From positions 1-5,345 of the forward strand of contig DUTA01000076.1 in assembly GCA_012842325.1 (NCBI GenBank): a stretch of 5,345 bases of DNA. Direction: 5' to 3'. Position numbers and translations under genes: made by a program. Origin of the DNA: Bacillota bacterium. Lineage in GTDB: Bacteria > Bacillota > DTU030. Below are positions 1 through 4,966 of this stretch, piece by piece. A model generated the notes under the pieces. It was not told where the DNA came from. It did no database searches and saw nothing but the letters and a program-made list of their open reading frames with translations. Numbering within the stretch: position 1 is the stretch's first letter; every line of letters starts with the position of its first letter.

Positions 1-459
1 AGCGAAGTTACCAATCTCCGGTTACAAGACCTTGATTTATCCCGGGGTGAAGTAAGGATTGTGGGTAAAGGGAGAAAAGAGAGGCTGGTTCCCCTGGGCA
101 GTAAGGCCAGGGAAGCCTTAAATCGCTATCTTCACCAGGGGCGACGACAGCTGTTGTCCCAGGATAAAGATTCCGGTGCAACTGACATAGTTTTCTTAAA
201 CCGCTGGGGTAAGGGTCTTTCAGTACGCAGTGTCAGGCGGGTTCTGGATAAATATGTTGAGAAATTGGCCCTGGCCAAGGGCCTCAGTCCCCACAGCATC
301 AGGCATTCTTTCGCCACTCATCTTTTGGAGGCGGGGGCGGACCTCAGGGTTGTGCAGGAATTGCTGGGCCATGTGAACATAGCAACAACCCAGATCTACA
401 CCCATGTTTCCCGGCAGCGCCTGCGGACCGTGTACCAGCAGACCCATCCAAGGGCTTGA
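1..459 (+). CDS. xerC: Tyrosine recombinase XerC, C-terminal catalytic part (5' end outside window)
   Basis: Site-specific tyrosine recombinase that, with a XerD-type partner, is expected to resolve chromosome dimers at dif. The reading frame is open from base 1, so 152 C-terminal residues are visible and the N-terminal core-binding domain lies upstream. Visible catalytic residues, numbered within the fragment, are the beta-hairpin Lys in VGKGRKER (K23), the HSIR box (H98, R101), the LGH histidine (H124) and the nucleophile Tyr in QIYTH (Y133). The first catalytic Arg, normally just before the SEVTNLR-like segment, falls outside the window. Assignment to XerC rather than XerD or a phage integrase rests mainly on context: xerC (codV) precedes hslV-hslU-codY in Bacillus and many Clostridia. 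The gene ends in TGA, 30 nt before hslV. An internal ATG-like start at 61 (GTG) is not the true start, because the homology continues upstream of it. Confidence 0.93.
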   Translation, partial: SEVTNLRLQDLDLSRGEVRIVGKGRKERLVPLGSKAREALNRYLHQGRRQLLSQDKDSGATDIVFLNRWGKGLSVRSVRRVLDKYVEKLALAKGLSPHSIRHSFATHLLEAGADLRVVQELLGHVNIATTQIYTHVSRQRLRTVYQQTHPRA

Positions 460-489
460 GGGAAGTTATGGGGAGGGAGTGGGAGGTAC

Positions 490-1017
490 TTGCACGGAAC
501 AACCATCCTGGCAGTACAGCGCAATGGCAGGGTAGCAATGGCCGGAGACGGCCAGATAACCTTTGGCGACAGAATAATAATGAAACAGGGCGCCAGAAAA
601 ATAAGGCGTCTTTATAATGGCAGGGTATTGGCTGGTTTTGCCGGATCTGTTGCCGATGCCATATCTCTTTTTGAAAAATTTGAGGGAAAGCTGGAAGAAT
701 ACCAGGGCAACCTGGTCCGGGCGGCTGTTGAGATGGCCAAGGAATGGCGTTTAGACAAAATATTGCGTCGCCTGGAGGCCATGCTCATCGTTGCCGACCG
801 GGAGCATTTACTGGTCCTTTCGGGAAGCGGTGAGGTAATCGAACCGGATCAGGGTGTGGTGGCCATCGGTTCCGGGGGCCCCTATGCCCTGGCGGCGGCC
901 AGGGCCCTGCTGGAGCACACCCGGCTGGAGGCGCCGGAGATAGCCCGGACCGCCCTGAAAATAGCCAGTGAGATTTGTGTCTATACCAATGACCGGATCA
1001 CCCTGGAAGAACTGTAG
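490..1017 (+). CDS. hslV: ATP-dependent protease HslUV, peptidase subunit HslV (ClpQ)
   Basis: Proteasome-beta-like threonine peptidase. It forms two stacked hexameric rings in the cytoplasm and is capped and activated by HslU. The product is 175 residues, normal for the family. It begins M-H-G-T-T-I-L-A-V; by alignment to E. coli HslV (mature TTIVSV) the catalytic N-terminal Thr would be Thr4, after removal of a three-residue propeptide. Other family landmarks are AGDGQ (about 18-22), the basic stretch with the active-site Lys (about 36-37), AGFAGSVADA, LEAMLIVAD, the GSGGPYA loop and the C-terminal ICVYTN. The start is TTG at 490, and no other in-frame start exists between the preceding stop and it. 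Purine-rich GGGAGGGAG (471-479) and GGGAGG (481-486) supply the ribosome binding site; the former has the better spacing. The gene sits between xerC and hslU and is surely co-transcribed with them. Confidence 0.97.
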   Translation: MHGTTILAVQRNGRVAMAGDGQITFGDRIIMKQGARKIRRLYNGRVLAGFAGSVADAISLFEKFEGKLEEYQGNLVRAAVEMAKEWRLDKILRRLEAMLIVADREHLLVLSGSGEVIEPDQGVVAIGSGGPYALAAARALLEHTRLEAPEIARTALKIASEICVYTNDRITLEEL

Positions 1018-1021
1018 GGAG
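1016..1021 (+). promoter_or_regulatory. Ribosome binding site bearing on the hslU start
   Basis: AGGGAG overlaps the hslV stop codon region. It lies 8 nt before the in-frame GTG at 1030, an ideal spacing, but touches the GTG at 1021 and is only 2 nt from the GTG at 1024. Translation may therefore begin at 1030 (M-E-D-L-T-P-R). This would also bring the N-terminus closer to that of B. subtilis ClpY, as I recall it, where only a few residues precede LTPR. This is an inference from spacing only. Confidence 0.5.
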
Positions 1022-2433
1022 TGGTGGAAGTGGAAGACCTGACCCCGAGAAAAATTGTTGCCTATCTGGACAAATACATCATTGGGCAGGAGAAGGCCAA
1101 ACGGGCAGTGGCAATAGCCCTGCGGAACCGCTACCGGCGGAGCCTGTTATCGGAGGAGCTGCGGGAAGAGGTAGTGCCCAAGAACATTTTGTTGATTGGA
1201 CCGACGGGAGTGGGGAAGACAGAAATTGCCCGGCGTCTGGCCCGGCTGGTCAATGCCCCCTTTGTCAAAGTAGAGGCGACCAAGTTTACTGAAGTAGGCT
1301 ATGTGGGTCGGGATGTGGAGTCTATAATCCGGGAACTGGTCGAAACAGCGGTCCGGATGGTAAGGCAGGAAAAAATGGCTGCTGTGGAGAAGGAAGCGGA
1401 AAAACACGCCAACCAGCGCCTTCTCAACCTGTTGTCCCCCCTTCCCAGGAGGGCCTCAACGGTGAGCAATCCCTTTGGTGCCTTGCTGGGAATTGCCGGT
1501 AAGATGCAACCGGAAGGGAACGGGGATGAGGATTATGAAGAAAAACTGACCCAGGCCCGGCAAAGGAGGGAAATATTGGCCCAGCGCCTCCAAAGGGGTG
1601 AACTGGAAGAGGAACTGGTGGAGATAGAAGTTGAAGACAACAGCATTCCCTTTGTCGAGATCTTTTCCGGCACCGGTGAAGAAATAGGAGTGAATTTTCA
1701 AGAACTATTGGGAGGGATGCTGCCAAAAAAGAAAAAGAAACGTCGTGTACCGGTAAAGGTTGCCCGCCGTCTGCTGCTGCAGGAAGAGGCGGCGAAAATG
1801 ATAGACATGGATGAAGTTACCGCGGAAGCCATCAGGCGGACCGAGGAAATGGGTATAGTATTTCTGGACGAGATTGACAAGATTGCCGGAAAAGAAGTGG
1901 GCACGGGGCCGGATGTTTCCCGGGAAGGTGTGCAGAGGGACATCTTGCCCATCGTGGAGGGCTGTACCGTCGTGACCAAATACGGTCCGGTAAAAACGGA
2001 CCACATACTTTTTATCGCAGCCGGAGCCTTCCATGTCTCCAAACCCTCTGACCTCATACCAGAGCTCCAGGGACGTTTCCCCCTGCGGGTGGAGCTGGAA
2101 AGCCTCACCAAGGAAGATTTTAAACAGATTTTGACCAAACCAGAAAATGCCCTGTTGAAACAGTATCAGGCATTACTGGCAACAGAAGGAATAAAAATCC
2201 ATTTTACGGCAGATGCTATAGATGAAATAGCCGCCATAGCAACCCAGATCAATGAGCAGACGGAAAATATTGGTGCCCGTCGTCTCCATACCATTATGGA
2301 GCGGCTCCTTGAGGAGATATCTTTTTCAGCTCCGGAGTTGGAGCAGAATACTTTAGAGATAGATGCTGCCTATGTAAGACAGCAGTTGGGGGCGGTCGTA
2401 CAGGATCAAGATCTAAGTCGCTATATTTTATAA
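1021..2433 (+). CDS. hslU: ATP-dependent protease HslUV, ATPase subunit HslU (ClpY)
   Basis: AAA+ unfoldase that forms a hexamer, unfolds substrates and threads them into HslV. With the longest start the protein has 470 residues, typical of Gram-positive HslU. In order: N-terminal LTPRKIV and IIGQ; Walker A GPTGVGKT (60-67); pore loop GYVG (93-96); a charged, variable I-domain insertion (about 115-260, including a KKKKKRR stretch); Walker B with FLDEID (281-286); VSREGVQRD; the ELQGRFP box; sensor 2 GARR (418-421); and the C-terminal tail DLSRYIL, which in the family docks into HslV pockets to activate it. The sequence is intact with no frameshift. Start choice is uncertain among GTG codons at 1021, 1024 and 1030; the last fits the ribosome binding site best. 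The 3-nt gap after hslV implies coupled translation with its partner. Confidence 0.97.
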   Translation: MVEVEDLTPRKIVAYLDKYIIGQEKAKRAVAIALRNRYRRSLLSEELREEVVPKNILLIGPTGVGKTEIARRLARLVNAPFVKVEATKFTEVGYVGRDVESIIRELVETAVRMVRQEKMAAVEKEAEKHANQRLLNLLSPLPRRASTVSNPFGALLGIAGKMQPEGNGDEDYEEKLTQARQRREILAQRLQRGELEEELVEIEVEDNSIPFVEIFSGTGEEIGVNFQELLGGMLPKKKKKRRVPVKVARRLLLQEEAAKMIDMDEVTAEAIRRTEEMGIVFLDEIDKIAGKEVGTGPDVSREGVQRDILPIVEGCTVVTKYGPVKTDHILFIAAGAFHVSKPSDLIPELQGRFPLRVELESLTKEDFKQILTKPENALLKQYQALLATEGIKIHFTADAIDEIAAIATQINEQTENIGARRLHTIMERLLEEISFSAPELEQNTLEIDAAYVRQQLGAVVQDQDLSRYIL

Positions 2434-2453
2434 CGCGTAGGGAGGAAGAAATA

Positions 2454-3227
2454 ATGAGTTTATTGGAAAAAACCCGTCGTGTCAACAAATTGCTCCAGAA
2501 AAGTGCTGGCTATCCGGTAGATTTCGATGAGATCTGCAATGTCCTCAGTGAGCTTATTAATGGTAACGTCTACGTTGTCAGCCGGAAGGGAAAGATTCTG
2601 GGTCATGCCCTGGTAGAGGGGTACGAGTGCGATGTGATGCAGGAGGAGATTCTCAAGGAGGGGAGATTTCCCGCCGAGTATAATGAGTACCTGTTGAAGG
2701 TCATCGAAACCAGCGCCAATATCAAACAGGCGGGGCAGTGTGTCTTTGCCGGTGGCGTGGACTGCATGTTCTCCCACCAAATGCTTACCATTGTCCCCAT
2801 CAACGGTGCCGGGGATCGGCTCGGGACCCTCATCCTGGCCAAATTTGAAGGGGAATTCACCGAAGACGATCTGGTCCTGGCCGAATACAGCGCCACCGTG
2901 GTGGGGATGGAAATCATCAGATCCAAGTCGGAGGAGATAGAGGAAGAAGCCAGGAAGAAGGCTGCTGTGCAGATTGCCATTGGCACCCTTTCCTATTCGG
3001 AGCTGGAAGCCGTTGTCCACATCTTTGAAGAACTGGATGGCGACGAAGGGCTGCTGGTGGCAAGCAAAATCGCCGACCGGGTAGGTATTACCCGCTCCGT
3101 CATTGTCAATGCCCTCAGGAAGTTTGAAAGCGCCGGGGTAATTGAATCCCGTTCCCTGGGCATGAAGGGAACTTACATCCGGGTGTTAAACGATCGCCTG
3201 TTGGAAGAACTGAAAAAAATCAAGTAA
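2454..3227 (+). CDS. codY: GTP/branched-chain amino acid-responsive global regulator CodY
   Basis: Cytoplasmic DNA-binding regulator that in Firmicutes represses nutrient-scavenging, and often motility, genes when GTP and isoleucine/leucine/valine are abundant. The protein has 257 residues, against 259 in B. subtilis. The N-terminal GAF-type ligand domain runs to about 150 (MSLLEKTRRVNKLLQ, VVSRKGKILG, LTIVPINGAGDRLGTLIL). A long linker helix (AEYSATVVGMEII, then EEIEEEARKKA) leads to the winged helix-turn-helix, whose recognition region is ASKIADRVGITRSVIVNALR (203-222), followed by FESAGVIESRSLGMKGTYI. The C-terminal domain is nearly identical to that of B. subtilis. The ligand domain differs: ungapped comparison places Tyr at position 40 (Phe in B. 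subtilis) and Val at 61 (Arg in B. subtilis). ATG at 2454 follows GGGAGG (2440-2445) with 8-nt spacing. The gene follows hslU by 20 nt and ends the upstream operon. Confidence 0.97.
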   Translation: MSLLEKTRRVNKLLQKSAGYPVDFDEICNVLSELINGNVYVVSRKGKILGHALVEGYECDVMQEEILKEGRFPAEYNEYLLKVIETSANIKQAGQCVFAGGVDCMFSHQMLTIVPINGAGDRLGTLILAKFEGEFTEDDLVLAEYSATVVGMEIIRSKSEEIEEEARKKAAVQIAIGTLSYSELEAVVHIFEELDGDEGLLVASKIADRVGITRSVIVNALRKFESAGVIESRSLGMKGTYIRVLNDRLLEELKKIK

Positions 3228-3265
3228 CCGAACGCGACTTGGAATCTTGCCAAGCAGGCCCGGAT

Positions 3266-3390
3266 AACTATAGGTTACCCGCCGGTTACCATAATAAAAG
3301 CCTGGTCAGAGGTAGTGCATCTTTGCGGACAAGTATGCTATAATTCCTTCTGAACAACCGGCTTTTGGTAACGGGAGGGTACCTATAGTT
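3266..3390. repeat. 125-bp imperfect palindrome in the codY-flgB spacer
   Basis: Nearly the whole segment folds back on itself. Read by eye, the paired blocks are 3266-3275/3381-3390 (10 bp, AACTATAGGT/ACCTATAGTT), 3277-3280/3377-3380, 3282-3283/3374-3375, 3285-3290/3367-3372 (GTTACC/GGTAAC), 3296-3302/3360-3366 (AAAAGCC/GGCTTTT), 3304-3305/3358-3359, 3306-3310/3349-3353 (TCAGA/TCTGA) and 3317-3320/3335-3338 (GCAT/ATGC). That is about 40 base pairs with a few bulges and two mismatches, leaving a loop at about 3321-3334. The left arm also holds a direct repeat of GGTTACC (3273-3279 has the form GGTTACC, and again 3284-3290). The palindrome is bounded on both sides by CTATAG (3268-3273, 3383-3388). 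It may be a long terminator or a small inverted-repeat element; no homologous family is known to me. Confidence 0.8.
3336..3344 (+). promoter_or_regulatory. Extended -10 sigma-A-type promoter near the palindrome loop
   Basis: TGC followed by a perfect TATAAT (3339-3344) makes a consensus extended -10 element. No good -35 lies 16-18 bp upstream (3315-3322 reads GTGCATCT), so activity would rest on the TGn motif. TTGCGG at 3323-3328 is too close to serve as -35. Transcription would begin near 3351-3353 and run toward the riboswitch and flgB, giving a leader of about 415 nt. This is the best promoter-like sequence I found in the spacer. Confidence 0.5.
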
Positions 3391-3544
3391 TTTTTTGCAC
3401 TTGAAACAATATTTAGAGAAAAACTTACAGAATTCTGCGTAATTTTTTTCAGGTCCGGTAGGAATTTAGCAGGATATGTAGAACTAAAATACAGTATGCA
3501 ATGGATACTTTTACCTCTTGCTGTTTTGGTTTGTTAACGGATGC
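3391..3544. other. AT-rich spacer between the palindrome and the riboswitch
   Basis: No plausible gene is seen here. The stretch is clearly more AT-rich than its surroundings. It contains a dyad, TTACAGAATTCTGCGTAA (3425-3442), immediately followed by seven T (3443-3449). A weaker inverted repeat is AGTAT (3493-3497)/ATACT (3505-3509). TAAAAT at 3485-3490 resembles a -10 box but has no matching -35. A TAAA-N15-GCCGATAT flagellar sigma-D promoter was looked for and not found. A flgB-specific promoter could lie here without a recognisable consensus. Confidence 0.5.
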
Positions 3545-3629
3545 AATCCCTGTAGGGGCAAACCCAAGGTGACTTGGGGACGCAAAGCCAACAGGTCTTG
3601 TTTTCAAGACGGCTGGGTTGCCGGGGATT
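3545..3629 (+). promoter_or_regulatory. Cyclic-di-GMP-I (GEMM-I) riboswitch aptamer
   Basis: RNA sensor of the second messenger c-di-GMP in the flgB leader. The conserved GEMM-I blocks are present: GGGGCAAACC (3555-3564), a hairpin CCCAAG-GTGA-CTTGGG (3563-3578) capped by a GNRA tetraloop, then GACGCAAAGCC (3579-3589), a second hairpin with GTCTTG/CAAGAC (3595-3600/3605-3610) and the 3' block GGCTGGGTTGCCG (3611-3623). A closing helix AATCCC (3545-3550)/GGGATT (3624-3629) is possible. By alignment from memory to the V. cholerae Vc2 aptamer, the ligand-contacting G20, A47 and C92 correspond to G3557, A3584 and C3621. A G at the first of these favours c-di-GMP over the cGAMP-type variant, which has A. 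Placement before flagellar genes resembles the C. difficile flgB leader. Confidence 0.93.
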
Positions 3630-3681
3630 TGGACCCCCGGTTAACTATTGGGTTTGCCGGGGTTATTTATTATCATTTTTT
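3621..3681 (+). terminator. Riboswitch expression platform: antiterminator/terminator pair
   Basis: Three short segments compete. CCGGGG (3621-3626) is part of the aptamer 3' strand, CCCCGG lies at 3635-3640 and a second CCGGGG at 3657-3662. Pairing of the first two gives an antiterminator with an 8-nt loop. Pairing of the last two gives a terminator stem that extends through AAC/GTT (3643-3645/3652-3654) with one T-T mismatch and one G-U pair. It is followed by a T-rich tract (3663-3681, 14 T of 19, interrupted by A and C). Ligand binding should hold 3621-3629 in the aptamer and so favour the terminator, making this an OFF switch. The interrupted T-tract makes the terminator less than textbook. 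Confidence 0.65.
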
Positions 3682-3708
3682 GCTAAGGGAAGAAATGGTA
3701 CGCGACAG

Positions 3709-3728
3709 GCCCTGTGCTTTTGCAGGGC
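3709..3728 (+). other. Short hairpin in the flgB 5' leader
   Basis: GCCCTG (3709-3714) pairs with CAGGGC (3723-3728) around an 8-nt loop rich in T. It lies between the riboswitch platform and the flgB ribosome binding site. No T-run follows, so it is not a terminator by itself. It could protect or shape the leader RNA; no function can be assigned. Confidence 0.4.
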
Positions 3729-3768
3729 ACAAAGGCACACTGGAATAGGGAAAGATGGGGGGAGGAGC

Positions 3769-4149
3769 ATGGTAAGGGGCAGCACATTCCGTCTGCTGGA
3801 ACAAGCCCTCGATGTGGCCAGTCTCCGCCAGCGACTTCTGGCAGACAACATTGCCAATGCCGAAACACCGGGATATAAACGGAAAGATATTGCCTTCAGC
3901 ACCCATTTCAGGAGGGCCCTAGCCGGAAAGTTGACACACCCACAGCACATTCCCATTAATTCGCCAACTGCCGGCCCGGCGGCCCTTGTGGTGCAAGGGA
4001 CTACCGCCAGAAACGACGGCAACAACGTGGATATTGAAGTGGAAATGGCAGAGCTGGCCAAGAACACCCTGTATTACCAGGGTCTGGCCCGACAGGTGAC
4101 CCAATACCTGGCTAACTTGCGGCTAGTAATCAGTGAAGGGAGGCGTTAA
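3769..4149 (+). CDS. flgB: Flagellar basal-body proximal rod protein FlgB
   Basis: Rod subunit that links the MS-ring/FliE to the rest of the flagellar rod, exported by the flagellar type III apparatus. The 126-residue product has the N-terminal rod motif (ALDVASLRQRLLADNIANAE, followed by TPGYKRKDI), a short variable middle, and the C-terminal helix NNVDIEVEMAELAKNTLYYQ with ARQVTQYLANLRLVIS, as in the family. ATG at 3769 is chosen because it follows a strong GGGGGGAGGAG ribosome binding site (about 3757-3766), matches the FlgB N-terminus, and lies downstream of the riboswitch. The same frame is open back to 3574, but that would translate the aptamer and its terminator and adds no FlgB homology. 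First gene of the flagellar operon; expression is expected to be controlled by the c-di-GMP switch. Confidence 0.97.
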   Translation: MVRGSTFRLLEQALDVASLRQRLLADNIANAETPGYKRKDIAFSTHFRRALAGKLTHPQHIPINSPTAGPAALVVQGTTARNDGNNVDIEVEMAELAKNTLYYQGLARQVTQYLANLRLVISEGRR

Positions 4150-4151
4150 AG

Positions 4152-4589
4152 GTGGGTTTGTTTTCCAGTTTTGATATCAGTGCTTCCGGGATGACAGCCC
4201 AACGGTTGCGCATGGATCTCATCGCCAACAACCTGGCCAATGTCAATACAACGCGAACCAGCGACGGTGGACCTTATCAGCGCCAGGTTCCCCTCTTTAG
4301 CTCCAGGGATGCAGCACCCCTTTTTCCCGCCTTCCTTGACAGAAAAATAAAGAGTACAGGCGGTGGGGTCAGAATCGTTGGCATTGTAAAGGATCCGGCA
4401 CCCCCCCGGCTGGTCTATGACCCAGAGCATCCCGATGCCGGGGAGGATGGTTATGTGGCCTATCCCAATGTCAATGTGATAATGGAAATGACCGATCTGA
4501 TCGCAGCCAGCAGGGCCTATGAGGCCAATGTGACGGCCTTCAATGCGGCGAAAACAATGGCCAGCATAGCCCTGGATATCGGCCGTTAG
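4152..4589 (+). CDS. flgC: Flagellar basal-body rod protein FlgC
   Basis: Second rod subunit, secreted and assembled with FlgB, FlgF and FlgG. The 145-residue product, normal length, opens with the family signature GLFSSFDISASGMTAQRLRM and DLIANNLANVNTTRT. It closes with the conserved C-terminal helix region: GYVAYPNVNVIMEMTDLIAA then SRAYEANVTAFNAAKTM. The start is GTG at 4152, two bases after the flgB stop; its ribosome binding site GGGAGG (4138-4143) lies inside the end of flgB with 8-nt spacing, suggesting coupled translation. No shorter start fits the conserved N-terminus. Sequence is intact. Confidence 0.97.
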   Translation: MGLFSSFDISASGMTAQRLRMDLIANNLANVNTTRTSDGGPYQRQVPLFSSRDAAPLFPAFLDRKIKSTGGGVRIVGIVKDPAPPRLVYDPEHPDAGEDGYVAYPNVNVIMEMTDLIAASRAYEANVTAFNAAKTMASIALDIGR

Positions 4590-4601
4590 GAGGAATGTTA
4601 G

Positions 4602-4907
4602 ATGGAGATCACCAATAATCGGCTCAGTCCCTGGCAGGGTATTGGCCGGACCGCCCCTTCTGGGTCGAGGGCTGTAGAGGAACAGGCACAGAACTTCGGC
4701 CATCTTTTGCGGGAAGCCCTCCGGGAAGTCGATCGACTCCAGGATGAAGCGGAAGCAGCCAGCAGGGCCTTCATTGAAGGGCAGGTCGAAGACCTCCACC
4801 AGGTAATCCTGGCCGGGGAAAAGGCTGCTTTGGCCCTGCAGCTCACTGTTCAGATTAGGAACAAAGTCGTGGAAGCGTACCAGGAACTGATGCGGATGCA
4901 GGTCTAG
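4602..4907 (+). CDS. fliE: Flagellar hook-basal body complex protein FliE
   Basis: Small adaptor that joins the MS-ring (FliF) to the rod (FlgB) and is among the first substrates of the flagellar export gate. The 101-residue product has a variable N-terminal third, then FGHLLREALREVDRLQDEAE, and the diagnostic C-terminal part: IEGQVEDLHQVILAGEKAAL followed by ALQLTVQIRNKVVEAYQELM and RMQV. ATG at 4602 follows AGGAGG (4588-4593), which overlaps the flgC stop codon, with 8-nt spacing. The order flgB-flgC-fliE-fliF is the standard Firmicute arrangement. Confidence 0.97.
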   Translation: MEITNNRLSPWQGIGRTAPSGSRAVEEQAQNFGHLLREALREVDRLQDEAEAASRAFIEGQVEDLHQVILAGEKAALALQLTVQIRNKVVEAYQELMRMQV

Positions 4908-4911
4908 AATG

Positions 4912-4939
4912 GAAACTTTCGGTCGGGTAACACCGATAC
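4912..4939 (+). promoter_or_regulatory. Weak candidate sigma-D (sigma-28) promoter before fliF
   Basis: GAAA (4912-4915), a 16-bp spacer and ACCGATAC (4932-4939) resemble the TAAA-N15-GCCGATAT flagellar sigma consensus (3 of 4 and 6 of 8 positions by eye). It lies in the 59-bp fliE-fliF gap, the widest gap in this flagellar operon, 27 bp before the fliF start. fliF is normally an early gene read from the flgB promoter, so this may be chance. Confidence 0.22.
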
Positions 4940-4966
4940 TACCAGTAATGTTATGGGGTGGAGCGT

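Larger units (their letters stand above)
3266..3396 (+). terminator. Probable intrinsic terminator of the xerC-hslVU-codY operon
   Basis: The 3' arm of the long palindrome ends in eight consecutive T (3389-3396), giving the stem-then-U-run layout of a Rho-independent terminator 39 nt after the codY stop. The basal 10-bp helix is AT-rich, but it is followed inward by GC-containing helices. The stem is far longer than usual for a terminator. Only transcripts that start upstream of 3266 carry both arms. Position, orientation and T-run support it; folding energy was not computed. Confidence 0.6.

Noticed and set aside
1698..2138. 146-codon open frame on the - strand inside hslU
   Set aside because: It is a Ser/Arg-rich antisense shadow of conserved hslU codons.
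3238..3254. Hairpin CTTGG/CCAAG just after codY as its terminator
   Set aside because: The stem is only 5 bp and no T-run follows; the large palindrome ending in T8 is a much better terminator.
3373..3387. T-box-like sequence (GGGAGGGTACC) suggesting a tRNA-sensing leader
   Set aside because: It does not match the conserved T-box core (GGGTGGNACC with its flanks), and no specifier stem or aminoacyl-tRNA/amino-acid gene follows.
3408..3422. CodY box candidate AATATTTAGAGAAAA
   Set aside because: It has about five mismatches to the 15-bp consensus in an AT-rich region, which is expected by chance.
3485..3544. Sigma-A or sigma-D promoter directly upstream of the riboswitch
   Set aside because: TAAAAT and TTTACC/GTTAAC were examined, but no pair reaches acceptable match and spacing; no TAAA-N15-GCCGATAT is present.
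3518..3748. 76-codon open frame across the riboswitch
   Set aside because: It lies entirely within structured leader RNA, has no convincing ribosome binding site, and the product is Cys/Trp-rich with no recognisable domain.
3574..3768. In-frame N-terminal extension of flgB (open reading frame from an ATG-like start at 3574)
   Set aside because: It would translate the riboswitch aptamer and the terminator. It shows no FlgB similarity, and ATG 3769 has a strong ribosome binding site and the family N-terminus.
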